DNA of 64,000 nt from Volvariella volvacea V23 (GCA_000349905.1 KB722771.1:124286-188285); one strand, 5' to 3'; positions 24,680 through 36,263 are shown, counted from the first letter of the stretch. The notes: generated from the sequence alone by a model not told the origin. Numbers and translations: made by a program.

Positions 24680-26717
24680 ATGTGGCGCGGGCTTCAATCA
24701 TAGATTTTCTCGGTTAGACGTAGGGCGGTATTTATACCTTCTCCCACTAATGACTAGGTGACGGGCGAGACCCCTCGGAATATCTAGACCTTTTACTAAT
24801 CCAATCATATTCTAGATAGTTGTGCATCTGTAATGCAATCCTCCTTGTCCTTACTGCATGCGGGGTCCCGCCGTTCCATTGTTTGTCCTAGCTGCTTCGT
24901 GCTTCCCTCGTAGAACAATTGAAGCACCCTAGGGCCGGCACTCGTTGAGTGGGCTAAACTTCTCGCGACTGTCGTCTTGTCATTCTGCGTGTCCACAATC
25001 TGGCAACCCAATCAACTCGGCCATCCGGGATCGACCTTTTTTTTTGCTATCAAAGCGAGTGAAAAATGCCTTCTCCCGACCGGGCGTGGACCAACTCTAA
25101 GGCACAGTGATCTTGCCACCCATCATTTGTGGGGTTAGGTGGGGTTGAGATAGCAGATTATTTTTGAAGTGCCCCTGAAACGTATGCAGGTGCCCTTGCT
25201 GAGGAGCGGCTTTTGTGAGTTGGTTTCGCGGAATCAAAATGCTCCTTAAAGCATCAGTCACCCTTCATATTGACAGCGCACACGAATCAAGACCGGCACT
25301 TTGGTCCTGAAACGACATACAAATACATACACCAACAACTGTAGAAAATCTCCGTTCTTCTCCGTGGGGCCTGGACTTGAAAGCGATTCTGAAAATTCAA
25401 TAGTCGTCTAAAGTAGAGTGGTGAGGTGTGGTCACCAGTGGCGCAAGTTGGCTGGAGAATTCCACAGAAGTACGTGACACTGTCCTGTGGCGCCTGAATG
25501 TATTGGAGAAGACTCGCAGTTATTTGCTCCACATGTGGCCCCTATCCTCCCGCCATATGTACGCCCATCACGACCATTTATCCGAGGGCGAATGAAGTTG
25601 TGTATCGTTATCTCTCGCGTTGCTCGTGCGTCGGCCAAGGCTCGCGTTGCGTGTACTGAGATCGAGCCTCAACACCACATGAGATTGCCTGGGCGTTCAT
25701 CGTCGCGAGAGCCAGAAAAGGCATCTGGCGCGCTTCGTCGGCCACTTGGTCAGGCGAGTTTATTGGAACCGGCGTATTCTTAAAACTTTGGCAGTTGGCC
25801 ATTCCTTCTTCTTTGATAAACAATCCATTTGTGACAGTTCCGGAGGTAGATAGTGGCAACCAATTTGCCGATGAACATACGGTGACCTCATCCAGGAACC
25901 AAGACCACTCGTCAATTGATTGCGGATCGGAGCGTTGTTTGTGGCAGAGGAGAATGCCAAATAACACCTGCCAGACCCTCTGCCGTTTTGTCTTTGCCTG
26001 GGAACGTTGTTGGCCCTGCGTGGCGTTTTAACCATGCCGATATGTATTCACCGACGCACAGCATGGCCATCAGCAGCCTCCAGAGATCCCCTGCCAAGGT
26101 ACTCGAGGCTATTAATGACAAAACCAATTCCCACCAGCAACGTGAAAGAAGACACGCTAGCCAGCGCATGGACTCGCGTGTACCGCGGTCAGCATCAAAA
26201 GATGCGTGATGGCCTACTTGTCAACAGGAGGAAGAGCGACGATAACAGGACTCTTAAATCCGTTATCAGTATTCCTTTCTGACAAACCGGCAGGTTAAAT
26301 GATGAAATCACCTCTGGCAACCCCTGATGCGAGGTGTCATGATACGTCGAGCGGTCTTAGATATTTCCCACTCGATATGGTGCTACTCGCTTCTTCAGGT
26401 ATGTTGGATAATCCCCCGTTTTTTGAACCTGACACGCCTTTGTTATTTCAAGGCAGGCATGCCCAGAATTAGGCTTTGATGCTTTTCCACTTTTTCGGAC
26501 TTGCTCTGCCATGTTTTCCCAGTGAAAAAGCTTGTAAAGTCTCTCCCGGACCCATAACGACAACGACGACCCACGACCCCCCGGACTCATTAAGTCGTTA
26601 ATTGCTCTTGGGAGTGGATCCAACCAAACCCAGGGAGCGGTCTCAATTCCAGCTGTACGCCATTCGCCATTCCTCCATCCCTAGATCCCACCAGCTCCAA
26701 TCGTTTTTGCCTAAACC
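24680..26717. other. Long intergenic stretch without a recognisable gene
   Basis: Several 60-120-codon open frames occur on both strands between 25.4 and 26.9 kb, but they overlap one another, lack domain signals and do not extend through splice sites. No RNA gene was recognised. TTTTTTTTT at about 25040 is a short homopolymer. Confidence 0.4.
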
Positions 26718-28802
26718 ATGTCTCGACCGGAACCCCTTCCACCCTTGACAATGCCGGTCCCCCCTCCGCATAAAACAAATGGAAAAAGACGCAAGAATAG
26801 CATATCCCAATCTGTCATAGCGGCGCTGACCTCCAATATATCTACAAAGGCTTTTAAAACGACCGCCCAGAGGGATATACCCTTGAACACCATTTCGCCT
26901 ACCTCTTCGCACCACCAAGATATCGAGACGCCAACCTCCCCTACAGCACGTGCATCAAGTAAGTTCTGCTAATTTGATCATGCGTCGAAATCTCATACTT
27001 CCATCGCTTGTCATTTGTGCCTCGAACATATAGCTAGCTCCCTTAACTCCAGCACGAAGTCATCATATAGTCGATCCTCAAACCCAGCAGATTTGCAGAG
27101 GATGACATCGATGAAGAGTATCCGAGTTCATGGAAGAGGTGGACACGGCTCACGCCCACGCACTATCACCCCTACCCCCTCTCGTCATCTCGACGCACAG
27201 CAAACAACGCCACCTCGCAACTCCAATACGAGTCCTTCGCAACCAAGTTACCCACAGGGATCTGGTTCCTCAAATCACGAAATTGAATATCAAAGTCGAA
27301 AAGCACCGCCTAATCAGAATAAGGTTGCGCCGACCAATCCCGTTCCTGTGGAAGGTGACGTTGTCCGCCTGGTAGGGCGAGGAGGGTTGGGGTCTAAACC
27401 GAAGCAAAAGACGGTTGCATCGTCCTCAAAGGGGAAACAGCCCCAACGAGAAAGCTCCATCAGTATCACGCATAAACCTTCGTTATTGACGGTCTCAAGG
27501 CCTGACCCGGAGCCAGTGGTCGTGCGCTTCTCTGGTCGGGGAGGGGCCGGGTCCCGCCCTCGCCCAGCAAAGGTCGAAATCACAACACCACCCAAGCCAA
27601 CAGCCCAATCACCGCCGAATAATTTGCCTAAACTGAGATGGAGGTCTAGAGGGAAGCGATCGAAACTTGGTACTGCCCTCCAATTGAAACGACCCTCAAC
27701 GTCCCCTGATCTCCGCAACCCCTCAATTCCAGCGACGTCCGCGGTACCGAAAGCCAGGTCCTCAATCAATAACGACACGAACACTGTGAATTCGTTCGAG
27801 GACTCGTCGAGCTCGCATAGTTTGCCTACGATGAGCTCGATGCACTTCCGGCCTGGGTCTCCCATTCAACCAAGAGATTTATTGCGACAAGCACATCACC
27901 CGATGACGCACGCCCATGGCCCTTCATCGTCATCGCTAACCTACAATTATGAGCTGTTTGGATGGCCCTCTGCCACGGCAAACACCAGCGAATCTTCATT
28001 GTATTCGGGGCCTTTGGAGAAAAGGCGGGATGGACATAGCCTGGGAAAGCTTTCCAAAATGCTTGGGGGACCGTTCAGTCACCCTGACCCAACGAACAGA
28101 AAGCCCTCTTCTGACTATGGGAGAGGCTCGCCACTTCCCACAGATCGGCGGTCTGAGTCCATCACCTCCTCGTCTCGAATGGAGACGTTGTCTACATTCC
28201 TTCGTTCCACCACCTCCCCGCCAATATCGCCAACGGCGTCGCAGCAGTCGTGTTCAACTTGGGATGCAAACGATGTTCACCAGCACGGCATGGAGTCCGT
28301 CTCTTCCCTATGGACGGCATCAAGCTCCCAACTGGGACACGTAGCAAGCACTATGGGTCAGGTTCGAAAGCGCCAAGCAAGCCCTATTCGATTCTCGGAC
28401 AAGCTACCGACAGAAGCCTTCGTAAAGCATGACGACACGCCTGATGCAACACCCTCTCCAACTCCTATTCATTTCAGATCTCGTTCTTCAACCCGAACAG
28501 GACCAAGATCGCGATCAGCTTCACGGTCTTCGCTCCCATCACAAGAAGAGAGTCCGACAGTCAGTTCTGTGGTGGAGACGAACTTAGGTGGGGACACAGA
28601 TGACGACAACGATTCGTTGATGGATAATGGACATGGGCTGAGTCGGAGGCGGATGAGGCAGACGTGGATGGTGCCTAGTTCGACAGCAACGGTGGTGGAG
28701 GTGGTGTCGAAAGGGAAAGGAGGACGCGATGTGGGTTGGGTTGGCCAATGGAACACGGATAACATGCAGGACGTTATTAGACGTCTGAGGGAGCTGCGAT
28801 AA
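26718..28802 (+). CDS. Low-complexity Ser/Pro-rich protein with GRGG repeats (Par32/DUF3602-like)
   Basis: Exon 26718-26958 and exon 27034-28802 join in phase 1 to 669 residues. The protein is rich in Ser, Pro, Thr and Arg and probably disordered. Three repeats are spaced through the first half: HGRGGHGSRPR, VGRGGLGSKPK and SGRGGAGSRPR. They resemble the GRGGxGN motifs of fungal DUF3602 proteins such as yeast Par32, a TORC1/nitrogen-responsive regulator, although Asn is replaced by Ser here. An RS-rich stretch (SRSSTRTGPRSRSASRSS) and an acidic patch (GGDTDDDNDS) follow. The C-terminus is more ordered (VVEVVSKGKGGRDVGWVGQW, then MQDVIRRLRELR). Many S/T-P sites suggest phospho-regulation. The Par32 link is tentative. 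Confidence 0.75.
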
Positions 28803-30100
28803 GGTTTTAAGCAAGCTATCTTCCGTTAATTTATCATCTCATATTGTATCTATTACTGTGGTTTACGATATACCCACCATCGCTTTCATTTGCATAATCA
28901 GTATCCGAAGAAGGAATCCATAGCACGACACCAAGTTCTTAAAAATGGTGAAGGTTACTTTCGATAAAGGAGTCAACCAGAGTCCATCATTTTCGCGCAT
29001 TGAAAGCGTTAGAGCGATGATAGTTTAAGCCAGGGAAATAGTCGCCTAGATCCTTAAAATTCTTCAAGAGTACTTGATTAAGGTGACAAGACATAAGAGA
29101 CTGTCCAGCTCGAGGCGCGGGCCCACCACTCTTAGGCCCTCCTTCTTGGGACTCAAGTACCATCGAGAAATCGGTGTGGAGAAATCCTAGCCGCTCTTCT
29201 GCAAATCTCGCTTCTGGAGTCTTGGTTCTTGAATAGACTGGATAGCTTTCCAGGGCGGCTAGCTGTCCACTGCGCCTCGAATACCCGCAAGCGCAAACAA
29301 ATAAGCAAAAACAGACCATCATGTGATGCTAAGTTGCGAACGTGAGCGCGTCCCACTTTGCCCATGAAAACTCGGTTCAAGACCAAGAAAAGAGGCTAGA
29401 CTGGTTGCATCGCTGAAGGAGACCACCCAGTCTAATGACACTCTCGTTGCCTATCCATTGCGGCTGATCTCTTTCATAGCCTCAGCTAGATCATGCTACT
29501 CCCTTTCTTTTGCTTACTCGCACGAATGATTGGATAGAACATAAAACCTGTCATTACACTAGAATCTAGGAGACTTCTATGAGCCCTCCCTGACCTGCAA
29601 GACTCATGTCCAGATGGATGTCGACCCATCCCTGGGTGTGTTCATACGTTGGCGTCCGAGTCGAGTAATTGTAAGGCCCTGCCCCTCCAGATTTTGGGAA
29701 TCTAGAAAGCTCCAGTTCGCAAGAAAGCAATTTAATAAATAGTCGATCAGGCTCAGTGCGACGTTAGTCGGAGTACGCAGCTCATTTCATGCGCACATCT
29801 GTCCTCTTTCACGATCTCAAGGATGTTGTGGTAAACGATCTCTAATCCCAATAAGCGGAATCTGATCAAACTCTTTACAGGCAGAGCCCACATCAGTTAA
29901 CACGGAGGAACCTAGGCCTGATTTTGGTGATGATATAGAGGTGTGTTCTTGCTTCGGCGACTATCCTGCTCTACCAAGACTAATGGCGACTTTTTCTTAG
30001 GCGCCTGCAAGATTGCTGATTGACCGTAATTTGTTTTGTGACTTCGAGCCCTACTATTAAGGCTGTATATTCAGACGTCCTATTGACAATATACAACGTT
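28803..30100. other. Intergenic stretch
   Basis: A minus-strand frame (28987-29322, 111 codons) begins with a hydrophobic MMVCFCLFVCACG segment but has no other support. The rest is non-coding as far as can be seen. Confidence 0.35.
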
Positions 30101-30112
30101 AATTCCTGAAAC

Positions 30113-30817
30113 TTGAAGGTCGGTTCCAACCCTTTCACAAACATCCTTCGTACCAAGCCGTCAGCACCTATCATTGTCAATCAAAAGCGTCATACCCTGT
30201 ATTATATTGCCGGAAACCAGGCACTCTATGCGATTGCAACCACATATCTCTTAGCTATCGAGAACGAGCTGCGAATGTCCTGGTCAAATGGCTCCGATAA
30301 AGATTAGACATTTTCGCAATCATACGTCACTGGCTTCACATCGGCCACATCAACGGATGTCAGCGCAGGGATCTCTCTCGGTCCCTCGTTCCAAAGCGTT
30401 TCAATTGGCGCTATTAACGTCGGCTTCAAGACGTTTAATTCAGAAGAGACTTCGCAGCAGCAGACGCATTCAACAGTGGTCACCGTGCCTTCCAACTCGG
30501 ACATGTATTTCTACCAGAGGAAATGTACCTTATTAACTGACGTGTACTTCGTCCTCGACGCCTGGGGTAGCATGTGGGCTGTGGGGTCGAATAGTGGGGA
30601 TATCCTGAAGGTAACTATCACATCGACGATATATACTAGGGATTATGTGACGAGGCTAGAGGCACTGGCTGGGACACAAACGCTGAGTTTTGAATGTCAG
30701 GAGAAATGGAAGCTCTATGCGGACAAGGTGCTCAAATTCACGAAGCTCACGTGGAAGGCTCAAAACGCGCTGAACGGTCTTGGTATCGATGATGACTATG
30801 AAAATCGAGATGCGTAG
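30113..30817 (+). pseudogene. Ser/Thr-rich beta-strand protein interrupted by an in-frame TAG
   Basis: A frame of 64 codons from 30113 and the open frame to 30817 are collinear and separated only by TAG at 30305-30307. The combined product would be about 230 residues. The downstream part has alternating polar/aliphatic strands (VTGFTSATSTDVSAGISLG, QTHSTVVTVPSNSDMYFYQR) and FVLDAWGSMW. This amphipathic beta pattern is reminiscent of aerolysin-type beta-hairpin proteins common in fungi, but no diagnostic motif is certain. No intron with good signals removes the stop, so it is treated as broken. The function is not assigned. Confidence 0.45.
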
Positions 30818-30855
30818 CTACATGTACACAATCTGGACTCTGTTTACGATACTAT

Positions 30856-32749
30856 TTAACGCCTCACGCGAACATAGGTACGGTATACCCACTTGGGTAC
30901 CATCAATTTGAGCAGCCGCACCACATCCACGAGATGGTCACCACCACCCGGTGCTTGCTCCTCAGTTGTCGACAGGCCATTTTCAACAAATTTCCTCAGA
31001 GCGCGCTATATAACAAGAATTTAGCCTGTGCAATCGTAATGGCGCAAACAAAAACAGCCTACCTTTGAGATATTTCTAAGCCAAGCACGAAATTCACGAT
31101 AATTTGCCTCAGCTTCATCATTCCGATGATCCCGATACCATTGAGCAGTCCATTTCGAGAAGTCAAAAAAACTGAGAACCCGAAGGATACGCTGCTTAGC
31201 TCGCCATTGCGGCTCCATAGCGGATAAATCTACTCGAGGACCCAGTTTAAGCCACAGCGAGAATAAGTGAGCAGGGGCATCCACAGTCCTATGAAATCCT
31301 GGATGCTCTGCGAGGTATAAGCTGCGCTCGAACGCATCGAGAGCGAGTGAGGACTTTGAAATGTGATGCTTTGCATCCTTTCCTCCGCGATATCGTGAGG
31401 AGAGGAAATTTCCGAATGAACGAGTGGCGAGGCTTAGGTTGTGGTAATTAAAGTCGGGGACATGAATGACGGAATGATATTTCCCCAAGACAGCACGTAT
31501 CTCTGTTGGGGATGCATCCCAGAAAATACTGATAGCGTGGATGCTGTCCGGCTGAATATAGAGGAGGTAATAAAGAATCCTGTCACGGAGGATGCTCTGG
31601 TCTTCTGTTAGGTGCGATTGAGCAGAAGACATGAGTGTGTCGTAGCGTTTGTCGAGTTGAAGGAAGGCGGTCGCCTGAACCTTTTCGCTGTCCAAGAGCC
31701 ACTGAATATGCTTGTGACGATCCCTCTTGAAAACATCCTGTCGGCGAAAATAAGCCTGTATGCAAAAGATGATGATATACTGCCCATCTGTACCGGCAAT
31801 TATTTGCTCAAATGGCTCCTCCAACGGTACAGAGGGCGTCCAGTTTGGATCCCTCTTCGCTCCATCCAGTGTGAGTGAGATTGAGTGGAGGAGGCGTCGC
31901 ATTTGCATTTGTACAGCACTGTTGTACCCGAGTTCGATTACTGAGTGAAATAAAGACGGAAACATTTTCTGACACCTTGTGATTTCTGTCTTCAACTGGA
32001 GTTCTGGTCGACTTGATAAAATGCATGCCACTGGAAAGCGACTACAGAGCTCGACCATTTTCCCAACCACCCATTCTTGGTCATCTCTGGAGGTGCACGC
32101 ATCAAGGCCATCAATGATAAAGCAAGGGCGAAATGTCATGGGCTTGCCAGCGAGGGTTTTGAGGGGCTTGACAATGAGTGCCTCCCACTGTTCTTCCACG
32201 GGTGCTTGAAGGATAGTAGCATTACCGCTCAATGTAGACCGAATGACTTCAGCAGCGGATGGAATAATGAACCCGAGATGATAAGCAATGGTTGTCGCAA
32301 ACATGATCAACTCCCTTCGAACCTTAGACCCGCGCCAAAAGAAAAACTCCCCTGCGAGATGAGCCCGAAACCAGACCTTGCTAGCGACCTCCTTCGTAAT
32401 AATCGTCTTTCCAGCACCAACTGGACCAGTAAGACATAAGATGGGGGGAGAACTTAGATCTTGTGCCCATGCGTCAATCTCATTGATGATGGTGTCTTGC
32501 GTTCCTGCAACATACCCCAAGTAGCCTTCCCGCTCATCTGAGGTATGCAATGCAGTCTCTACCACATATGGCTCGAGGGCCTCAAAGCGTCCTGATCAAG
32601 ACCTTAGTCGAAATCAATGTACGGACATTTGTACAAATACCTTCAGCTGGTCGCCACATCGATTTGAAGACGAAAGCAAACGAACAACTTGGGACGATCA
32701 TTACTCCATTTCTGGGACCCACAAATACCCAAAATTTTATGGACACCAT
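30856..32749 (-). CDS. NACHT-domain STAND NTPase (fungal NLR-like)
   Basis: Exons 32641-32749, 31063-32591 and 30856-31005 splice in consistent phases to 595 residues. The NACHT core has Walker A LTGPVGAGKT, the post-P-loop FFFWRGSK, Walker B PCFIIDGLDAC and the sensor-like ACILSSRPE. The preceding GYVAGTQDTIINEIDAWAQD matches the LPGTRxxxLxxIxxW linker of basidiomycete NACHT proteins. The C-terminal half is helical without recognisable ankyrin, WD or TPR repeats, as in short fungal NLRs. These ATP-driven switch proteins are associated with fungal non-self recognition and cell death. The start at 32749 depends on the inferred first intron; the second exon alone gives an open frame of over 500 codons. 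Confidence 0.85.
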
Positions 32750-33316
32750 AGCCTATGCGCGTCCCTTACTTTTAGAGCACGATTTGAGAGCACAATTTGG
32801 ATATGGTCGTTAGGGCCGGCAGATCTTCGAGGCTTGTCGCCACACACACGTGCGCTTTGATCGTTGAGAAGTGTGCTCGTCATGATTACAAGGATATCTT
32901 GTACGAGATGAGTATTTATTTTTTAAGTGGGGGAGAGAGATGTTGGTTGTTGGTGGTGGTTGGGATCGCGTTGCAATACTACAACTATGCTTTATGGCTT
33001 TTGAGCACACTTTAATTTGAGGTCGTGGTCGTTTTGAAGTAGGACTGATTGGGGGCTTCGATGTGCTTTGAAGGTGCTCTGGACATGGGTTGCAATGTAC
33101 TTCCGTGTGCACCAAAGCGCGGGTGGAGAGTCGGATGAAATTACCTTGATCTCAACTGGTACGAGACGTTAAGGTCGATATAGTTCACCTCTACACATAT
33201 GAGCATCTCATCACCCAATGCCGTTGGTCGTCGATTAAACTGAACTCAAATACTTCAAAAAACATCAAACGGAGTATTAATACGACCCCATCTTATACAT
33301 CCTCCTTCGCTTGTCC
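32750..33316. other. Intergenic/upstream region of the NACHT gene
   Basis: No gene with support. Open frames on both strands at 32797-33115 have no recognisable features. The NACHT promoter should lie in the first few hundred bases. Confidence 0.4.
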
Positions 33317-34110
33317 CTACCATTGGTCAAAAAACTTGAGCCACAGCCGCTTCTGCCAAATCCACCATATGCCCACAGGTTCAGCCACAACATCTGTAGG
33401 ACCCAACCCGCTACGCGTCGGAGTAAGCTCTCTGTACAGCGTTCTCCCCGCTTCCAGTGGGCCATCAAATCTGCAGCTCCGGGTAGGTCGTGGTTCTCTT
33501 GTCGTTTGAAGGGAATGAGTGCTGTTAGAAAATGACATGAACAGACAAACCTTCAACCAGGAAAGAACAGCTTCTCCATTGAGGCCATGGTAGTGATGTT
33601 TTGGAGGTAGCTGGCGCAGCGCATCTATAACGCATTCCCTCGTGGGCTTGGGATTAGACAGACTATCTAAGGGCAATGTGCCCATAGCTGTAAAGTAATC
33701 AACGCCATCGTTGTAGGAATCTAAGCGACTCCATGGGTGTGATGTCTCCGCTGTTTTGGAGAGCAAGACATCATAACCAGCTGAAAGTGTGTATTCAGCA
33801 TGACGACTTATGGATACTCCGTCCACGCCCTACTCTATTGCATAATAAATTGTATATCACTTTTTGGCGTAGACTTTTGTTATAAGACTATTAAATATCA
33901 GATAATTTGTTCACTTACAGTTGCTGCATTAGGTCTTCATTCGTGAATATAAAGATACTACTAAACATACACACAAATCCGTTTGCCTCTAACACGACCA
34001 ATTGGTTACCGTCGACTAATGGGAACTTTTCAGGTACACCATAGTAAGGGTTACCAACCCCTTTTACGATAATGGACAGTGTCCACAATGGGGTAATGAA
34101 TCAAGATACA
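33317..34110 (-). pseudogene. Dispersed gene family X, copy B
   Basis: A 169-codon minus frame (33317-33826) ends in AEPVGIWWIWQKRLWLKFF then DQW, matching copy A. Earlier it contains LRQLPPKHHYHGLNGEAVL, then a frame difference before the shared MAHWKRGERC segment, which is read in another frame. Upstream (minus) the block CAAAAAGTGATATACAATTT and GGAGTATCCATAAGT aligns to copy A at 3665-3735. The ACTGTCCATTATCGTAA end near 34070 also resembles the CACTATCTAAG segment of copy A. At least one indel separates the coding blocks, so it is broken or contains unresolved introns. Confidence 0.5.
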
Positions 34111-34157
34111 GTATCCACTCTGCAAATACACCCAATAACGATTGTAGCAGCGCAGGC

Positions 34158-34424
34158 TTAACGGAATGGACAATCACTGGCATGGGGATTCCTGTATTCA
34201 CAATGGCAGCACTGAGCGGAACTAAAGTTGACACAGTTGGGTTCATTGCTTTCCGTGATATTTTGGGAAGCAGGATTCAGAGACATCTTCATTTCGTGAT
34301 GGCAATTAACTAAGAGAGCAAAAAATTCCTGAGAAGTTCCGGTGGTCGTAGCAAGAGAAGACCCAGAGGGAGGAGGGGGGTAAATGAGATAACTATTGCC
34401 CCGTGGGAAAGGAGGAGCACACAT
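34158..34424 (-). CDS. Small Cys-rich protein family Z, copy 2
   Basis: An 88-residue protein (MCAPPFPRG...) ending NCVNFSSAQCCHCEYRNPHA then SDCPFR. It keeps the C-x7-CC-x-C-x9-C pattern but has Glu for Gly after CHC. A TATA-like AATATAAA (minus, 34582-34589) lies 158 bp upstream, further than in the other copies, and the conserved upstream block is degraded. The shared Ser/Thr-rich segment SSLATTTGTSQ links it to copies 4 and 5. Function unknown. Confidence 0.6.
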   Translation of the reverse strand: MCAPPFPRGNSYLIYPPPPSGSSLATTTGTSQEFFALLVNCHHEMKMSLNPASQNITESNEPNCVNFSSAQCCHCEYRNPHASDCPFR

Positions 34425-34581
34425 TTTGCTCGTGATAAAGGTGAGGATGTTAGATGTTGTAGTGCTAATGTAGCTGATAGACCTGGGGAGAGTGGTATCC
34501 ACTCGCGAATGCACATCGTGAACTCTTTATGAACTCCCCTGCTCAGATGCAGTGACAAATTCCTGATGGCAACATTGTGGA

Positions 34582-34589
34582 TTTATATT
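34582..34589 (-). promoter_or_regulatory. TATA-like box of family Z copy 2
   Basis: AATATAAA on the minus strand in the position expected from the other copies, though weaker and more distant. Confidence 0.35.
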
Positions 34590-34639
34590 AGCAGGCCTCG
34601 CCGTATCCCATTGCTGTTAGCACCAGCATGCCTCCGCTT

Positions 34640-35130
34640 GTTGTTTGAGAGATACGGTGACACATTATTACTTATCAATTCAACTAATATTTATTTCCTT
34701 GTTATAGTAACAGTGAATAGTAAAATGCAATGAAGGATGGTGATTTGGGATGCAGATACACATTAAGTATAACATATACGCACTGCACTAGCACTACACC
34801 AGATTGCGTCATTGTTAGGATGATTAGCACCTTAGTAGCTTGAGGAAGGTTTGCGAGTAACGGAGGACGAGGATTAAGGAGAATATGAGGACTATTACCT
34901 TTGACTCAGGGCATGGCATATTACCGTTGCATGTACCACCAACGAGATATCATAAGTTGCACCACAAATCAATACTTAGGGACAATACAAAATAATACAG
35001 AGAAGGCATCATTGCATAGCTCGTGAATACGACGAACTCAAATATGATATGACAAGGTTAATATGGACTTTAAATTGCCAACCTGTACTTGTGCTAGCAG
35101 TCGCAAGCAACGACGGCTGATATTGGTTGT
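34640..35130. other. AT-rich intergenic stretch
   Basis: No coding potential seen. It is AT-rich with short A/T runs and separates family Z copies 2 and 3. Confidence 0.45.
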
Positions 35131-35389
35131 TCAGCGGAAGGGGCAGTTGCTGGCATGAGAGTCTCTGTATCCACAGTGGCAGCATTGGGCGGAGCTCAAG
35201 TCGACGCAATCGAGGTCGTTGACATCCATAATCTTTTGAGATGCGGGAGTCAAAGCCGCCTTCACTTCGTGGTGGTGATTAATGGCGAAAGTGACAACGC
35301 CTTGGGCAGCAATGGTCATAGCAAGAGAAGACCTGGAACACCAAAAAAATGAGATAACTGCCAGACCGAAGGAGAGGAAGAGAGTACAT
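35131..35389 (-). pseudogene. Small Cys-rich protein family Z, copy 3 (frame-shifted near the N-terminus)
   Basis: The C-terminal part reads LDCVDLSSAQCCHCGYRDSH then ASNCPFR, fully conserved. From the family start codon (35387-35389) the frame is lost after about 19 codons, because a T run (35343-35349 as seven A on the plus strand) makes the segment one base longer than in copy 4 (58 vs 57 nt to the shared AGGTCTTCTCTTGC). An in-frame ATG at 35317-35319 could start a 62-residue product. Promoter and upstream elements are intact. It could be a polymerase-slippage mutation or an assembly error. Confidence 0.6.
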
Positions 35390-35488
35390 TTTATGAGTGG
35401 TAGAGAGGAGAGTGTTAGATGTTATAGTGCTGGTGTAGCTGAGGGAAGAGTACGATTGGAATGGGGAGAGAGGTTGAAACTAGCGACC

Positions 35489-35496
35489 TTTATATA
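35489..35496 (-). promoter_or_regulatory. TATA box of family Z copy 3
   Basis: GGTATATAAAGGTCGCTAG on the minus strand, 100 bp upstream of the family start codon. Identical in context to copy 4. Confidence 0.7.
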
Positions 35497-35550
35497 CCCA
35501 GGACGAGCCAGCGATACCACGTCATGTCCAAAAGTAGACACTATGTCAAA

Positions 35551-35568
35551 GGACACATTGTACCAATT
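35551..35568 (-). promoter_or_regulatory. Conserved upstream element of family Z copy 3
   Basis: GGACACATTGTACCAATT (plus-strand reading). It corresponds to GGACGCATTGTACCAATT in copy 5 and the mirrored AATTCGTACAATGCGTCC in copy 4, and lies about 55-75 bp upstream of the TATA box. Confidence 0.5.
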
Positions 35569-35705
35569 AGTCGCTGCGATTAGCACCCTGAGCACCTAGA
35601 TTCCAATGTGCCTTGGAGGAAAGTCCCGGTACTTTAGGGCACAGTGGCAGGAGGGCGTCCACAGCGACCCTGGACTTCAGCCTCATGTCGCCATACTAGC
35701 CATGG

Positions 35706-36116
35706 TGGTGGTTCGTGGTGTGGGGCGTGACTTTGGTGATAATAGTGATTTCCACCAGAGTCATGCTTTGTTTCTGGGATAGATTGTCAGTCACCTTAGT
35801 GATGGCACTTACAGTAAACACCATAGACGTAATTAATACACGGATTATGATACTGCTTCAACAGAATTGGAGAACAGGCCCAAAAAAGGGTTTGACCTTT
35901 GTGATTATGTCTGTGAACATCCATAGCTGGTGATGCCAGTAAGTAAAGACGCATAGAAAAGCCGGGCGCTTGTTACGTCTACGGCCTTTGATGTGACCCT
36001 CGAGGCATCCGACAATTTGGCTTACCGATCATTGCATCCTGGAGATAACCAAGGGTTTGGGATAAAGCACTACTGCCTTTGAGTAGAGTCGTGTCCTTGA
36101 TCCATAAAAGACCACC
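35706..36116. other. Spacer between the inverted family Z arms
   Basis: About 410 bp with no convincing gene. Short open frames only. Divergent promoters of copies 3 and 4 face each other across it. Confidence 0.4.
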
Positions 36117-36245
36117 ACGATGGTATGATGACATGAGATCGGAATGCAGGGTCGCTGTCGGTGTCCTCAGATGGCCACCCGCCGCTAGGACTCCCCTCGG
36201 GGGCACATTGGGAACGAGGGGCTCAGGGTACCACTCGTTGCGACT

Positions 36246-36263
36246 AATTCGTACAATGCGTCC
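36246..36263 (+). promoter_or_regulatory. Conserved upstream element of family Z copy 4
   Basis: AATTCGTACAATGCGTCC, the mirror of the element upstream of copies 3 and 5, placed about 70 bp upstream of the TATA box. Confidence 0.5.

Larger units (their letters stand above)
35131..35705 (-). repeat. Left arm of inverted repeat carrying family Z copy 3
   Basis: This arm matches 36117-36700 in inverted orientation: the coding region, TATATAAAGGTCGCT promoter, ACATTGTACCAATT element, ACCCTGAGC block and the CTCATGTCGCCATACTA end align to the partner's corresponding parts. Divergence is substantial, so the pair is not recent. Confidence 0.55.

Noticed and set aside
27314..27865. 183-codon minus-strand frame within the GRGG-repeat gene
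   Set aside because: Opposite strand of a long coding exon with repetitive composition; no independent features.
28987..29322. 111-codon minus frame with hydrophobic Cys-rich N-terminus
   Set aside because: No support apart from length; no splice extension, no conserved motif; left as possible but unreported gene.
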